Assembly (NCBI RefSeq): GCF_034479615.1
Contig: NZ_CP140255.1
Span: forward strand, 372,001-436,000
Length of the DNA stretch: 64,000 nucleotides
Direction: 5' to 3'
Source of the DNA: Vreelandella neptunia
GTDB lineage: Bacteria; Pseudomonadota; Gammaproteobacteria; Pseudomonadales; Halomonadaceae
The position numbers were made by a program, and so were the translations under genes. The notes beneath the pieces were generated by a model. The model saw only the letters and a program-made list of their open reading frames with translations. It was not told the DNA's origin and did not search any database. Positions 46,673-57,109 of this stretch are shown here, piece after piece. The number at the start of each line of letters is the position of its first letter. Position 1 is the first letter of the stretch.

Positions 46673-46701
46673 TTCATCTTGGCAATGATCTATGGTATAA
46701 A
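46673..46701 (+). promoter_or_regulatory. rpsB promoter with extended -10
   Basis: TTCATC, 17 bp, then TATAAA within TATGGTATAAAG. The extended -10 (TGGTATAAA) compensates for a weak -35 and resembles the conserved gammaproteobacterial rpsB promoter. The following GCCGCGCGC is a GC-rich discriminator of the kind found at stringently controlled promoters. Confidence 0.65.
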
Positions 46702-46707
46702 GCCGCG

Positions 46708-46935
46708 CGCTTTCCTGCAATCGTGATTCCGAGCTTCTTGGCTGGGAAGGACGCAGTAGGGCAGGGCGATGAATCCGCAGCGTGCTCGACATTCGGGCGC
46801 GATGCTTACTATCAAGCCTTAAAAACACACATGCACCGGCACATGGTCCCGGGTGCCGCTGGCAGCGTCTAACGTGGTCAACGGTCGGATCCATGGGGTG
46901 CGTGGAGGCCTAACCCGAGTTTTAGGAGTTCTATC
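46708..46935 (+). promoter_or_regulatory. Long rpsB 5' leader (probable S2 autoregulation region)
   Basis: About 230 nt separate the predicted start of transcription from the rpsB ATG, with no gene in it. In E. coli, S2 represses rpsB-tsf through its leader. The end has AGGAG 7 nt before the ATG. I could not draw the S2-binding fold with confidence. The rest of this 332-bp map-rpsB gap contains only the divergent promoters. Confidence 0.45.
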
Positions 46936-47685
46936 ATGTCTCACGTTAATATGCGTGACCTGCTGAAAGCAGGCGCTCACTTCGGTCACCAGACCAAGTA
47001 CTGGAACCCGAAGATGAGCAAATTTATCTTCGGCGCGCGCAACAAGATTCACATCATCAACCTTGAGCACACCCTTCCGGCGCTGAACGAAGCGATCGAT
47101 GTGGTCGAGAAGATGGCGGCATCCAACAACAAAATTTTGTTTGTTGGCACCAAGCGCAGCGCTAGCAAGGTAATTAAAGAAGAAGCCAATCGTGCTGGCC
47201 AGCACTTCGTCAACCATCGCTGGTTGGGCGGCATGTTGACTAACTTCAAGACCATCCGTCAGTCCATTAAGCGTCTGCGTGATCTTGAAACCATGCGCGA
47301 AGACGGCACCTTTGAGAAGCTGACCAAGAAAGAAGTTTTGGTAGCAACTCGCGAGCAGGAAAAGCTTGAGCGCTCTATCGGCGGTATCAAGAACATGGGC
47401 GGCCTACCGGACGCACTGTTCGTGATCGACGTTGACCACGAGCGCATCGCGATCAACGAAGCCAACAAACTGGGCATCCCGGTTATCGGCGTGGTGGATA
47501 CTAACTCCAACCCCGATGGCGTTGACTACGTAATCCCCGGCAACGATGACTCTATCCGCGCTATCCAGATCTACGTAAAAGCGATTGCGGATGCGTGTGG
47601 CCGTGCCAAAGAAGCCAACGCTGAAGAGTTCGTTGAAGTGACCGAAGAGGCCGCTGCAGCTGAAGACAACACTGCCGCCGAGTAA
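46936..47685 (+). CDS. rpsB: 30S ribosomal protein S2
   Basis: The 249-residue S2 is clear from [79 protein letters not shown] and [34 protein letters not shown], with a typical acidic tail ([13 protein letters not shown]). A good Shine-Dalgarno fixes the start. It is the first gene of the rpsB-tsf unit; an attenuator-like terminator follows before tsf. Confidence 0.98.
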   Translation: MSHVNMRDLLKAGAHFGHQTKYWNPKMSKFIFGARNKIHIINLEHTLPALNEAIDVVEKMAASNNKILFVGTKRSASKVIKEEANRAGQHFVNHRWLGGMLTNFKTIRQSIKRLRDLETMREDGTFEKLTKKEVLVATREQEKLERSIGGIKNMGGLPDALFVIDVDHERIAINEANKLGIPVIGVVDTNSNPDGVDYVIPGNDDSIRAIQIYVKAIADACGRAKEANAEEFVEVTEEAAAAEDNTAAE

Positions 47686-47727
47686 TCGCAGCAGTGGATG
47701 CGGCGAGCAGGTATGCCGCATCAAGAT

Positions 47728-47750
47728 AAAGGGGGCTTTGCCCCCTTTTT
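47728..47750 (+). terminator. Terminator/attenuator between rpsB and tsf
   Basis: AAAGGGGG and CCCCCTTT pair around CTTTG, followed by TT. A partial terminator here would explain unequal S2 and EF-Ts levels, as described for the E. coli rpsB-tsf operon. Confidence 0.85.
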
Positions 47751-47913
47751 CCCGCTACAGATGAACTGTCTGGGCGGACGAATTTGCCGGCACTCAATAC
47801 CGGCCTCGCAATACAGAGAGACATAGGGCAGCGTGATACATGATGGTCATTTATCATGCCTATACTCTGTGTTGCGTCTAACTCTCATAGAACCATTTCA
47901 GAGGTGAATTCTC

Positions 47914-48783
47914 ATGGCAGCTATCAGCGCCTCTCAGGTCAAGGAACTTCGCGAACGTACCGGTCTCGGCATGATGGAGTGTAAAAAAGCACTCACCGAA
48001 ACCGACGGTGATATCGAAGTTGCGATTGAAAACCTGCGCAAAAGCTCCGGCCTAAAAGCGGCGAAGAAAGCCGATCGTATCGCCGCAGAAGGTGTAGTGG
48101 TTACGCGTGTAGCGGAAGATGGCAGCTACGGCGTAATGGTTGAAATCAACTCCGAGACCGACTTTGTTGCTCGTGATGACAACTTCATCGCGTTTGCCGA
48201 CAAAATCGCTGCGGCTTTCTTTACTGCCAAAAGTGAAGATGTCGCTGCCGTTATGGCTGGCGAGCTGGAAACTGCTCGCGAGCAACTAGTTCAGAAAATC
48301 GGCGAGAACATCGGTGTACGTCGTGCCATCGTTGTAAACGCTGCTGACGGTGGTTTAGTAGGTGAATACGTCCACGGTGGCCGTATTGGCGTTCTGACCG
48401 TGCTAACTGGCGGTACTTCGCAAGTCGCGAAAGACGTCGCGATGCACGTTGCGGCGATAAACCCTGCGGTTGCGCACCCTGCCGATATGCCCCAAGAGCA
48501 GCTGGATCAGGAAAAAGCGATTATTCTGGCCCAGCCGGATATGGCTGGTAAGCCGGAGCAGATCGCTGAGAAAATGGTTCAGGGCCGCTTGAAAAAGTAC
48601 CTGGCAGAAAACAGCCTGACCGAGCAGCCGTTTGTAAAAGATCCCAACCAGACGGTTGCTGAGTTCGTCAAAGCTGCTGGCGGCGAAGTGGTTGGCTTTA
48701 CGCGCTTTGAAGTTGGCGAAGGTATCGAGAAAGAAGAAGTCGACTTCGCTAAAGAAGTTATGGAACAGGCTGGCCGTCGCTAA
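47914..48783 (+). CDS. tsf: Translation elongation factor Ts
   Basis: Nucleotide-exchange factor for EF-Tu. The 289 residues begin [49 protein letters not shown] sequence (N-terminal UBA-like domain). The core has [22 protein letters not shown], the EF-Tu-contacting Thr-Asp-Phe-Val, and later [24 protein letters not shown] lies 6 nt before the ATG. It follows the rpsB attenuator; a hairpin precedes pyrH. Confidence 0.98.
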   Translation: MAAISASQVKELRERTGLGMMECKKALTETDGDIEVAIENLRKSSGLKAAKKADRIAAEGVVVTRVAEDGSYGVMVEINSETDFVARDDNFIAFADKIAAAFFTAKSEDVAAVMAGELETAREQLVQKIGENIGVRRAIVVNAADGGLVGEYVHGGRIGVLTVLTGGTSQVAKDVAMHVAAINPAVAHPADMPQEQLDQEKAIILAQPDMAGKPEQIAEKMVQGRLKKYLAENSLTEQPFVKDPNQTVAEFVKAAGGEVVGFTRFEVGEGIEKEEVDFAKEVMEQAGRR

Positions 48784-48807
48784 GGTCAGAGGTTTCAGAA
48801 AAAAGAT

Positions 48808-48832
48808 GGCGTGCGCGTGAGCGCACGCCTTC
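48808..48832 (+). terminator. Terminator-like hairpin after tsf
   Basis: GGCGTGCGC and GCGCACGCC form a perfect 9-bp stem with a GTGA loop. The tail TTCGCG is poor in T, so it may be partial or Rho-assisted. Confidence 0.6.
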
Positions 48833-48845
48833 GCGTATCCGGCCC

Positions 48846-48908
48846 CTGTATAATTAATGCTAGTATAATCGGCCCTAAGATAGCTGGTTTTATACACTGG
48901 TTTTATAC
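48846..48908 (+). promoter_or_regulatory. pyrH upstream region: twin TATAAT and 13-bp direct repeat
   Basis: Two perfect TATAAT hexamers lie 15 bp apart (48849-48854 and 48864-48869), but neither has a good -35 at the right distance. Beyond them CTGGTTTTATAC occurs twice in tandem (48884-48895, 48897-48908). A promoter is likely in this tract; which hexamer is used cannot be told. Confidence 0.45.
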
Positions 48909-48959
48909 CAAGGGGCTGACCCGCCTGCCTGTTTACAGGTCTGCCTCAGGAGAGATGCC

Positions 48960-49733
48960 ATGTCGCGTGATGTTCAAGAACCTACCCCCCATGTAGCACC
49001 CAGCAAGGCTGAGGGTTCGAAGTCAAAATACAAACGTATTTTGCTCAAGCTTTCTGGCGAAGCGCTGATGGGTGAGCACGATTTTGGTATTGACCCTAAG
49101 GTGCTCGACCGCATGGCGCTGGAAATTGGCCAGCTCGTCGGCATCGGGGTGCAGGTGGGCATCGTGATTGGCGGTGGTAACTTGTTCCGTGGCGCGGCGC
49201 TCAATGAAGCTGGCATGGATCGTGTCACCGGTGACCACATGGGCATGCTGGCGACCGTAATGAATGCGCTGGCGATGCGTGATGCGTTAGAGCGCTCCAA
49301 TATCCGCTCGCGCGTGATGTCTGCCATCCCGATGAGCGGCGTAGTAGAGCACTATGACCGGCGTACCGCCATTCGCTACTTAACCTCAGGGGACGTAGTG
49401 CTGTTTTCTGCAGGCACAGGCAATCCCTTCTTCACCACCGACTCTGCTGCCTGTTTGCGCGGTATTGAGGTAGACGCTGACGTCGTGATCAAAGCGACCA
49501 AAGTCGATGGCGTCTACAATAAAGACCCGGTAAAACATCCGGATGCGGTGAAGTACGACCAGCTCTCTTACGACGACGCCCTGGATCAGAAATTGGGCGT
49601 TATGGATTTGACCGCTATCTGCCTGGTACGTGACCATAATATGCCGGTGCGGGTATTTGATATGAATAAGCCTGGTGCCCTACTGAATATGGTCGTAGGG
49701 GGCAAGGAAGGCACGCTGATATACAGAGGGTAA
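48960..49733 (+). CDS. pyrH: Uridylate kinase
   Basis: Phosphorylates UMP to UDP. The 257-residue amino-acid-kinase-fold protein has [16 protein letters not shown] (about 25-40), [55 protein letters not shown] and [14 protein letters not shown], all typical. The N terminus carries about 22 extra polar residues before the fold. CAGGAGAG precedes the ATG at 48960. frr starts 4 bases after the stop. Confidence 0.97.
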   Translation: MSRDVQEPTPHVAPSKAEGSKSKYKRILLKLSGEALMGEHDFGIDPKVLDRMALEIGQLVGIGVQVGIVIGGGNLFRGAALNEAGMDRVTGDHMGMLATVMNALAMRDALERSNIRSRVMSAIPMSGVVEHYDRRTAIRYLTSGDVVLFSAGTGNPFFTTDSAACLRGIEVDADVVIKATKVDGVYNKDPVKHPDAVKYDQLSYDDALDQKLGVMDLTAICLVRDHNMPVRVFDMNKPGALLNMVVGGKEGTLIYRG

Positions 49734-49737
49734 TGAC

Positions 49738-50295
49738 GTGATCAACGATATTAAGAAAGATGCCGATTCGCGCATGCAAAAAAGCGTTGAGGCGCTGCAT
49801 AGCAACTTCAATAAAATTCGTACCGGTCGTGCTCACCCGAGCATTTTAGACGCTGTTACCGTGGACTATTACGGCAGCCAGGTACCGCTTAGCCAAGTGG
49901 CATCGGTCAACGTTGAGGACGCCCGCACGCTGACGATTGCGCCCTGGGAGCAGGGCATGGTGCAGAAGATCGAAAAGGCCATCATGACCTCTGATCTTGG
50001 TTTGAACCCGGCCAGTGCCGGCAACGTGATCCGTGTGCCGATGCCGATGCTCACCGAAGAGACCCGCAAAGGGTATATCAAGCAGGCGCGTAGCGAAGCT
50101 GAAAACGCCCGCGTTGCCGTACGCAACGTGCGCCGCGATGCTAACGGTGATTTCAAATCATTGTTAAAAGAAAAAGAGATCACCGAAGACGATCAGCGTG
50201 AAGGCGAAGATGCGATTCAAAAGCTGACCGATAAGTATATCGCTGAGATCGATAAAGCGCTGACTGCAAAAGAGCAGGATCTCATGCAGGTATAA
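49738..50295 (+). CDS. frr: Ribosome recycling factor
   Basis: With EF-G, splits post-termination ribosomes. The 185-residue protein has the family start [24 protein letters not shown] and the core [52 protein letters not shown]. It uses a GTG start at 49738 with GAGGGTAA upstream, immediately after pyrH, and is followed by a terminator. Confidence 0.98.
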   Translation: MINDIKKDADSRMQKSVEALHSNFNKIRTGRAHPSILDAVTVDYYGSQVPLSQVASVNVEDARTLTIAPWEQGMVQKIEKAIMTSDLGLNPASAGNVIRVPMPMLTEETRKGYIKQARSEAENARVAVRNVRRDANGDFKSLLKEKEITEDDQREGEDAIQKLTDKYIAEIDKALTAKEQDLMQV

Positions 50296-50315
50296 ATCTG
50301 TGCTTTATTCAGCCG

Positions 50316-50341
50316 CGGGCAGCTTTGGCTGCCCGTTTTGC
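50316..50341 (+). terminator. Terminator after frr
   Basis: CGGGCAGC and GCTGCCCG pair around TTTG, followed by TTTT. uppS starts about 50 bp downstream. Confidence 0.75.
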
Positions 50342-50388
50342 CACACTCTGGCTGGTTTTTTTATGACTGACCTTTGGTGCGAGAATCC

Positions 50389-51177
50389 ATGACGTCACCG
50401 CAGCTTCCTGAAAAACAGCCGGACGACGCCAGCGTGTCTTCTCTGGCAGGGGAGGCCCCGCCGTCTCACGTTGCCATCATTATGGACGGCAATAACCGCT
50501 GGGCGCGCGCGCGGGGGCTTTCGGGGGTGCGCGGGCACCGAGCCGGGGTGGAAACCGTCCGTGCGGTGATTCAGCGGGCCGCCGAGCGCGAGGTGCAAAC
50601 CCTCAGCCTGTTTGCCTTCTCCAGTGAAAACTGGAAACGTCCGGCCGCAGAGGTCAACGCCTTGATGGAGCTGTTTTTGATGGCGCTTAAGCGTGAAGTC
50701 AAAAAGCTCAATGAGCGCAATGTGCGCCTCTCGATTATTGGTGAACAGCGGGGCTTTTCCCACGCCATCCAAAAGCATATTCAGCGTGCTGAAGCGTTAA
50801 CCGCGGACAACACGGGTATGCATTTGGTGATTGCCGCCAACTATGGGGGGCAGTGGGATATCGCACGAGCGGCGCGCACTTTGGCCGAACAGGTGGCGGC
50901 AGGGGTGTTGTCACCTGCGGAAATCGATGAAGCGTGCTTCGACGCTGCAATGGGGGTTGATGATGTGCCGCCGGTAGATCTGTGCATACGTACCAGTGGT
51001 GAGCAGCGGCTATCCAACTTTATGCTCTGGCAGTTGGCCTATGCCGAGCTGCATTTTTCCCCGTTGCTATGGCCGGATTTCGGTGCGGATGCGTTTGATG
51101 CGGCATTAAACGACTTCTGTCAGCGCCGTCGTCGCTTTGGCATGACGGACGAACAAATAGAGGCGCAGGGTGCTTAA
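50389..51177 (+). CDS. uppS: Undecaprenyl diphosphate synthase (cis-prenyltransferase)
   Basis: Makes the C55 lipid carrier for peptidoglycan and O-antigen. The 262-residue protein has HVAIIMDGNNRWARARG (catalytic Asp and Asn), GHRAGVETVR, SLFAFSSENWKRP and the C-terminal DLCIRTSGEQRLSNFMLWQLAYAELHF. ATG 50389 is preferred; in-frame TTG and GTG codons just upstream (50374, 50377) are alternatives. It overlaps cdsA by 8 bases. Confidence 0.96.
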   Translation: MTSPQLPEKQPDDASVSSLAGEAPPSHVAIIMDGNNRWARARGLSGVRGHRAGVETVRAVIQRAAEREVQTLSLFAFSSENWKRPAAEVNALMELFLMALKREVKKLNERNVRLSIIGEQRGFSHAIQKHIQRAEALTADNTGMHLVIAANYGGQWDIARAARTLAEQVAAGVLSPAEIDEACFDAAMGVDDVPPVDLCIRTSGEQRLSNFMLWQLAYAELHFSPLLWPDFGADAFDAALNDFCQRRRRFGMTDEQIEAQGA

Positions 51178-52000
51178 ACAGCGGATTATTACCGCAGCCT
51201 GGCTAGCACCCCTGGTGCTGGTTGGCCTGTTTGGTTTAGACGGCGGCGCTTTCGCGCTATTTACGGCGCTGATGGTGCTGCTTGCTACCTGGGAGTGGTC
51301 CAATCTGGCGGGCGTTTCCGTTACGGCGCAGCGTGCCCAGCTAGTGGCCGTGATGGCGGCGCTGATGCTGATCATGTGGCTGACCGGGGCGGCCACATCG
51401 ATATGGCCGCTGTGGCTCTCCGCCGTTGGCTGGCTGGTGAACCTCTATTGGGTAACCCGCTACCCTGCTGCAGGTGGCCAGTGGCAGGCCACGGGGCGGC
51501 GGTTGGCGATGGGCCTATGGGTGCTGTTGCCCTGCTGGGTGGGCTTTAACGTTCTGCGTGATGTTGGTATGGCTTGGCTTTTGTTTGTGCTGCTGTTGGT
51601 CTGGTGCGCGGATATCGGCGCCTACTTTGTGGGGCGTAATTGGGGTAAGCGTAAATTAGCTCCCCAGGTAAGTCCTGGCAAATCATGGGAGGGCGTGTTC
51701 GGTGGCTTAGCCGCGACCACTATCCTGGCCATGCTCTTTGCACTTTGGTTGCCGCTGGGTCTGGCTGGCGCTATTGCTCTGATACTCATCACCGCCGTCG
51801 TCACCTTGGCCTCTGTGCTAGGGGATCTTCTGGAAAGCATGCTCAAGCGCCATCGCAATATCAAAGATTCGAGCCAGTTGCTCCCGGGTCACGGCGGGGT
51901 GCTGGATCGCATTGATAGTCTTACTGCGGCGATTCCGCTGTTCGCGCTGTTCTATGTGGAAGTCCTGGTTGAGGTGTTTGCTCGGGTGCCGCCACTATGA
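51170..52000 (+). CDS. cdsA: Phosphatidate cytidylyltransferase
   Basis: Forms CDP-diacylglycerol, the precursor of all phospholipids. The 276-residue polytopic membrane protein has about eight hydrophobic spans and the family signature [20 protein letters not shown] near the C terminus, with [32 protein letters not shown] before it. It begins with GTG 51170 inside uppS, and its stop overlaps the dxr ATG (ATGA). Confidence 0.95.
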   Translation: MLKQRIITAAWLAPLVLVGLFGLDGGAFALFTALMVLLATWEWSNLAGVSVTAQRAQLVAVMAALMLIMWLTGAATSIWPLWLSAVGWLVNLYWVTRYPAAGGQWQATGRRLAMGLWVLLPCWVGFNVLRDVGMAWLLFVLLLVWCADIGAYFVGRNWGKRKLAPQVSPGKSWEGVFGGLAATTILAMLFALWLPLGLAGAIALILITAVVTLASVLGDLLESMLKRHRNIKDSSQLLPGHGGVLDRIDSLTAAIPLFALFYVEVLVEVFARVPPL

Positions 52001-53196
52001 GTCAGCTCGCTAATAAGCAACGCGTGACCGTGCTTGGGTCGACAGGCTCTGTGGGCACTAGCACGCTGGATGTGATTAGTCGCCACCCCGACCGCTATTG
52101 TGTCCATGCCCTGACCGCGCACACCTCAAAAGAGGCTCTGCTAGCGCAGTGCCTGGCGCACCGCCCCGCGGTCGCCGTATTGGATGATGAAGCCGATGCC
52201 GCCTGGCTGCGCCAAGCGCTTCAGCGGGCTGGGCAGTCAACTGAAGTGAACGCAGGTTCGCAGGCGCTGTGTGACGTTGCCCGGGACGCCAGCGTCGACT
52301 GCGTCATGGCGGCCATTGTAGGATCGGCAGGTTTGCTGCCGGCGCTAGCCGCCGCGGAGGCAGGCAAGCGTGTGCTACTGGCCAATAAAGAGGCGCTGGT
52401 GATGAGCGGCGCGTTGTTTATGGAAGCCGTTTCGCGCTCTGGCGCAACATTACTGCCGATTGATTCCGAACATAATGCCATTTACCAGTGTCTACCTGCG
52501 GAGCATCGTGGCGGGCTTGCCAAGCACGGCGTTCGTCAGCTGCTGCTAACCGCCTCGGGAGGGCCGTTTCGTACCTGGAGCCAGGCCGACATCAACAATG
52601 TCACCCCCGAACAGGCCTGCGCTCACCCGAACTGGTCGATGGGGCGTAAGATATCAGTGGATAGCGCCACGCTGATGAATAAAGGGTTAGAGCTTATTGA
52701 AGCCTGCTGGCTATTTGATGCCACGCCCGAACAAATCCAGGTGGTGGTGCACCCGCAAAGCGTGATTCACTCCATGGCGGCGTATCAAGATGGTTCGGTG
52801 ATTGCACAGTTGGGTAATCCCGATATGCGCATCCCCATCGCCTACGGGCTAGCGTGGCCGGAGCGAATTGACGCCGGGGTCGAAACATTGGATCTTTTTC
52901 AGGTGGCGCGGCTTGATTTTGAAGCCCCCGATGAAACTCGCTTCCCCTGTTTAGGGCTTGCCCGTGAAGCGATGCGGCAAGGTGGCATGGCACCCGTTGT
53001 ACTCAACGCTGCCAATGAAGTGGCGGTTGAGGCATTCCTCCAGCGTCGGATCGGCTTTACAGCCATTGGGCAACTGGTCGCCGACGTCTTGTCGCGTCCC
53101 TACCAAGGCCATGTTGATAGCCTTGATAGCGTATTAGCAACGGATCAATGGGCACGGCAGCAGGCGTTGGAACTGGTAACAAGGTGGTCCGCTTAA
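51997..53196 (+). CDS. dxr: 1-deoxy-D-xylulose 5-phosphate reductoisomerase
   Basis: First committed step of the MEP isoprenoid pathway, supplying the C55 lipid made by UppS. The 399 residues show the NADPH motif [16 protein letters not shown] (9-24), [11 protein letters not shown], the metal and substrate site [51 protein letters not shown] and [11 protein letters not shown]. It is translationally coupled to cdsA by ATGA. Confidence 0.97.
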   Translation: MSQLANKQRVTVLGSTGSVGTSTLDVISRHPDRYCVHALTAHTSKEALLAQCLAHRPAVAVLDDEADAAWLRQALQRAGQSTEVNAGSQALCDVARDASVDCVMAAIVGSAGLLPALAAAEAGKRVLLANKEALVMSGALFMEAVSRSGATLLPIDSEHNAIYQCLPAEHRGGLAKHGVRQLLLTASGGPFRTWSQADINNVTPEQACAHPNWSMGRKISVDSATLMNKGLELIEACWLFDATPEQIQVVVHPQSVIHSMAAYQDGSVIAQLGNPDMRIPIAYGLAWPERIDAGVETLDLFQVARLDFEAPDETRFPCLGLAREAMRQGGMAPVVLNAANEVAVEAFLQRRIGFTAIGQLVADVLSRPYQGHVDSLDSVLATDQWARQQALELVTRWSA

Positions 53197-53242
53197 GCAT
53201 TCGCTGGGCTGGTCGTTAGAGCGGGGCATTAAGGAGTTCACT

Positions 53243-54601
53243 GTGGGCCTGATACAGAATATTTTAGCGGTCATTGTGGTGCTGGGCCTGTTAGTGACCT
53301 TCCACGAGTTTGGTCACTTTTGGGTGGCGAGACGCTGTGGAGTCAAAGTGCTGCGTTTTTCGGTAGGCTTTGGTAAACCGCTATGGTCGCGGGTTGACCG
53401 CCACGGCACCGAGTTCGCAATAGCCGCCATCCCGCTGGGTGGCTATGTCAAAATGCTCGATGAACGTGAGGCACCGGTTCCGGAAGAGCAGCTTGACCAA
53501 GCATTTAACCGCAAGACCGTGTGGCAGCGCATTGCGATTGTGGCGGCAGGGCCTATCGCCAACTTCTTATTAGCGATCGTGGCTTACTGGGCTCTGTTCG
53601 TGGCGGGCACAACGGTGGTATCACCGATGGTCGGCAGCGTTGCGCCTGACTCGCCCGCCGCCGAAGCAGGGCTTGCCAATGGCGATGAGATTGTCGCTAT
53701 CCAGGGCGACGAGATGCGCTCTTGGGAAGATGTTAACCTCAAGCTGGTGTCGATTATTGGCTTCAGCGGTGAGTTGGATATCGACGCCCGCCCTGAAGGC
53801 GCGAGTGATCCACAGCGCTTTGGGTTGTCGGTGGCTGATTATTTGGTTCGCCAAGATCCGCCACAGCCGTTGCAAACACTGGGCATTACCCCATGGCAAC
53901 CGGAATTTCCGGCTGTTTTAGGCCAGGTCGTGAGCGGGGAGGCCGCCGAACAGGCAGGTCTAGAAGCTGGCGATAGGATGGTGGCGGTTAATGGTGAACC
54001 AGTAGATGATTGGATGCACTTCGTTAATATGGTGCGAGGTAGTCCAGGTGAAACGCTGCAGCTCACCTATGAACGTAATGGCGAGCAGTCGAGTGTTGAT
54101 TTAACCCCCGGGCGTAACCGCTTGGACACTGGGGTTGAAATTGGTTATATCGGTGCAGGCGCCGAGCAGGTCGAGTGGCCAGCAGAGTTCCAGCGTGAAA
54201 TCCGTTACGGCCCTATTGAAGCGGTAGGCCAGGCTGTTTCGCGCACTGGAGCGATGACGCTCTTAACCTTAGATGCCATACGCAAAATGTTTGTAGGGCT
54301 GATCTCGCCTTCCAATTTGTCCGGGCCAATCACCATTGCGCAGGTCTCAGGTGATTCAGCTCGTGCGGGGATGGAAGCGTTTATTGGCTTTCTAGCGTAT
54401 CTTTCTATCAGCCTTGGGGTATTAAACTTACTACCTATCCCGGTGCTCGATGGTGGCCACTTGCTCTATTACTTTATGGAGGTCGTGCGTGGACGGCCAG
54501 TATCTGAAAAAACCCAAGCCGTAGGATTGCGCATAGGGCTTGCCATGGTCGGCACCCTGATGTTGATGGCCCTCTATTTTGATCTGATGCGCCTGTGGTA
54601 A
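53243..54601 (+). CDS. rseP: Site-2 intramembrane zinc metalloprotease RseP
   Basis: Cleaves RseA (envelope stress, sigma-E) and remnant signal peptides in the inner membrane. The 452-residue protein has the first-span HExxH at 21-25 (VTFHEFGHFWVAR), two periplasmic PDZ domains (about 110-200 and 210-290, with SVAPDSPAAEAGLANGDEI and VVSGEAAEQAGLEAGDRMV) and the third metal ligand in LLPIPVLDGGHLLYY. It starts with GTG 53243 behind AAGGAG. bamA, a gene for the envelope this protease surveys, follows. Confidence 0.96.
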   Translation: MGLIQNILAVIVVLGLLVTFHEFGHFWVARRCGVKVLRFSVGFGKPLWSRVDRHGTEFAIAAIPLGGYVKMLDEREAPVPEEQLDQAFNRKTVWQRIAIVAAGPIANFLLAIVAYWALFVAGTTVVSPMVGSVAPDSPAAEAGLANGDEIVAIQGDEMRSWEDVNLKLVSIIGFSGELDIDARPEGASDPQRFGLSVADYLVRQDPPQPLQTLGITPWQPEFPAVLGQVVSGEAAEQAGLEAGDRMVAVNGEPVDDWMHFVNMVRGSPGETLQLTYERNGEQSSVDLTPGRNRLDTGVEIGYIGAGAEQVEWPAEFQREIRYGPIEAVGQAVSRTGAMTLLTLDAIRKMFVGLISPSNLSGPITIAQVSGDSARAGMEAFIGFLAYLSISLGVLNLLPIPVLDGGHLLYYFMEVVRGRPVSEKTQAVGLRIGLAMVGTLMLMALYFDLMRLW

Positions 54602-54701
54602 TGACGCGTGTAGCGCGCAGGATGCCTTGTCATCTGCCTGCACAAATGTATATGGTGCCTTTCTGGAATGATAGGCAGACCAACGCGAGCGAATTGACTG
54701 C

Positions 54702-57053
54702 ATGAAAATCAAGACCCTTGGAATGGCGGCACTCTTGCTGGCAGGCGCCAGCGGCGCCCAAGCACAATCCTTTGATGTTTCAGACATTCGAGTGGAAGGA
54801 CTGCAGCGGGTATCCGCCGCCTCGGTCTTCAATGCATTTCCGGTGAGCGCCAATGAGCGTGTCAGCGAGGCGCAGTTGGCCTCCGCGGCCCGTGAATTAT
54901 TTGCCACAGGGCTCTTTGACGACGTCTCCCTGGCACGCGAAGGTGATGTACTGGTTATTCAGGTCGTCGAGCGCCCGACCATTGCGCGGCTACAGATCAG
55001 TGGCAACGATCAGATCTCCGAAGAAGATTTGCGCAATGGTTTGCGTGAATCAGGACTCTCGGAAGGCCAGGTACTGGAGCTTTCCACGCTGGAAGAGATT
55101 CAGCGTGAACTGGAAGGTGTTTACCAGTCACAGGGCCGCTACAGCGCCAGCATCGATACCGAAGTTGAAGAGGTGGATGAGGGGCGGGTACAGGTCAATA
55201 TCAATATCAATGAAGGCGAAGTCGCTAAGATTCGTCAAATCAACATCGTTGGTAATGAAGCTTTTGATGACGAAACGCTGCGCGAGGTGTTTGAGCTCAA
55301 TGATCGGCCAGGACGCCTTTTCGGCTGGTTCTCAAGCGACGAGTACTCCCGTGAAGCGCTTGCCGGTGATATTGAGCGGCTACGTTCGTTCTACCTCGAT
55401 CGCGGCTACGTCAACTTCGATGTCACCTCGACCCAGGTGTCGATTGGCCCGGAAAAATCCGAAATCTTTATCACCCTCAACGTCGATGAAGGCGCCCAGT
55501 ACCGGGTAGGTGATATTCGTTTCGCGGGTGACCTACAGATCAGCGAGAACGAAGCTCGCCAGCTGCTCACCGTTAAAGAGGGTGAGATTTTCTCCCGCGG
55601 CGATGTGAATGCCTCCACCGAAGCCTTGCGCCAGCGTTTGGGTGCCGAAGGCTTCGCATTTGCTGATATTCAAGGCGTGCCTGAAATGGCAGAGGACGGG
55701 GAAACGGTCGATCTGGTGATTGCCGTCAATCCCGGTGAACGTGCCTACGTTCGCCGTATCGAGTTCTACGGTAATACCACTACCCAGGATGAAGTGCTGC
55801 GACGTGAAATGATTCAGTTGGAGGGCGCACCCGCTTCCACCGACGCCATTACGCAATCGCGTCAGCGTCTTGAACGCCTGGGCTTCTTTAGCCAAGTAGA
55901 GGTGGATACTCAGCCTGTGCCCGGTGAGCCGGATTTGCTCGACGTTACTTATACTGTCGAAGAGCAGCCTTCAGGCTCGGTCTCGGCAAGCGTTGGTTTC
56001 TCCCAGAGTGCCGGGGTTATTTACGGGGTAGGGCTGTCGCAGAATAACTTCCTGGGTACGGGCAATCGCGTCAACGTAGGTGCTCAGCGCAGCGATACTT
56101 TCACCAGCGTTAACTTTGGCTTCACAGATCCTTACTGGACCTTGGATGGTATTTCCCGCGGCTATAACCTGTTCTACCGCGAAACCGACTATGCCGATTC
56201 GGATATTTCGACGTTCTCGACAGATGCCTACGGTGCAGGGATTAACTTTGGTTATCCCGTCAGTGAGCTGTCGCGGCTTAACTTTGGGGCCAGCGTTGAA
56301 GACCTAACGGTGAAAACCTACTTCGACACGGCCTCAGAAATTCGTCGCTACGTGGAAGATCAGGGCGAAGATGCGCAAAGCCTGAAGCTGACCGCCAGCT
56401 GGACACGCAATAATCTTAACCGCGGTATTATGCCTACCGATGGCAGCTATCAGCGCCTGTCGCTGGAAACCGGCGTGCCGGGCAGTGATTCGGAGTACTA
56501 CAAGCTGCGCGCGCGAGCTCAACAGCTCTTCCCGATTAATGATGACGAGTCCTGGGCGTTCAAATTTACCGGCAACGTCGGCTATGCCGATACGCTGGGC
56601 GGCAACGATCCTTACCCCTTCTATGAAAACTTCTACGCCGGCGGTCTAGGCTCGGTACGTGGCTTCACCTCGAATACGCTTGGGCAGCGCACCACGCCAG
56701 CAACAGAAGGCGGCCGTGACCGAACCCTGGGCGGTAACGTTTCAGTAGAAGGTAGCGCCGAGATCATTTTCCCGCTGCCCTTTATTGAAGATCAGCGTGC
56801 GCTGCAAACATCGCTATTCCTGGATGGCGGTAATACTTTCCTGACCTCTTGCTACGATGTGCTTGCAGAAGACGCAGGTCGTCAGCAGTGCAACTCCGGC
56901 GTTGATCTAGGCGATTTGCGCTACAGTGCCGGTATCGGCCTTTCTTGGCTAACGCCGGTGGGGCCGCTGACCTTCAGCGTTGCCGAACCATTGAACGATG
57001 AGAGCGGTGACGATACCCAATTCTTCCAGTTCTCACTCGGCCAATCGTTCTAA
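54702..57053 (+). CDS. bamA: Outer membrane protein assembly factor BamA
   Basis: Omp85 core of the BAM complex that folds beta-barrels into the outer membrane. The 783-residue protein has a signal peptide ending GAQAQ (about 22), five POTRA repeats (about 23-420, starting FDVSDIRVEGLQRVSAASVFNAFPV) and a 16-strand barrel from about 440 (VSASVGFSQSAGVIYGVGLSQNNFLGTGNRV). The conserved lid motif GGLGSVRGF is present in NFYAGGLGSVRGFTSNTLG. The C terminus ends with F after FQFSLGQS, a typical barrel end. The skp gene follows at 57 bp. Confidence 0.97.
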   Translation: MKIKTLGMAALLLAGASGAQAQSFDVSDIRVEGLQRVSAASVFNAFPVSANERVSEAQLASAARELFATGLFDDVSLAREGDVLVIQVVERPTIARLQISGNDQISEEDLRNGLRESGLSEGQVLELSTLEEIQRELEGVYQSQGRYSASIDTEVEEVDEGRVQVNININEGEVAKIRQINIVGNEAFDDETLREVFELNDRPGRLFGWFSSDEYSREALAGDIERLRSFYLDRGYVNFDVTSTQVSIGPEKSEIFITLNVDEGAQYRVGDIRFAGDLQISENEARQLLTVKEGEIFSRGDVNASTEALRQRLGAEGFAFADIQGVPEMAEDGETVDLVIAVNPGERAYVRRIEFYGNTTTQDEVLRREMIQLEGAPASTDAITQSRQRLERLGFFSQVEVDTQPVPGEPDLLDVTYTVEEQPSGSVSASVGFSQSAGVIYGVGLSQNNFLGTGNRVNVGAQRSDTFTSVNFGFTDPYWTLDGISRGYNLFYRETDYADSDISTFSTDAYGAGINFGYPVSELSRLNFGASVEDLTVKTYFDTASEIRRYVEDQGEDAQSLKLTASWTRNNLNRGIMPTDGSYQRLSLETGVPGSDSEYYKLRARAQQLFPINDDESWAFKFTGNVGYADTLGGNDPYPFYENFYAGGLGSVRGFTSNTLGQRTTPATEGGRDRTLGGNVSVEGSAEIIFPLPFIEDQRALQTSLFLDGGNTFLTSCYDVLAEDAGRQQCNSGVDLGDLRYSAGIGLSWLTPVGPLTFSVAEPLNDESGDDTQFFQFSLGQSF

Positions 57054-57109
57054 TTTTGCTAGACCGCGTGCCATGGCGGCGCGCGGCTGGCGTGACCTAA
57101 GGAGATAAC

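Noticed and set aside
46604..46894. N-terminal extension of map
   Set aside because: The extension would run through the divergent promoters; the product from 46603 already matches the family start.
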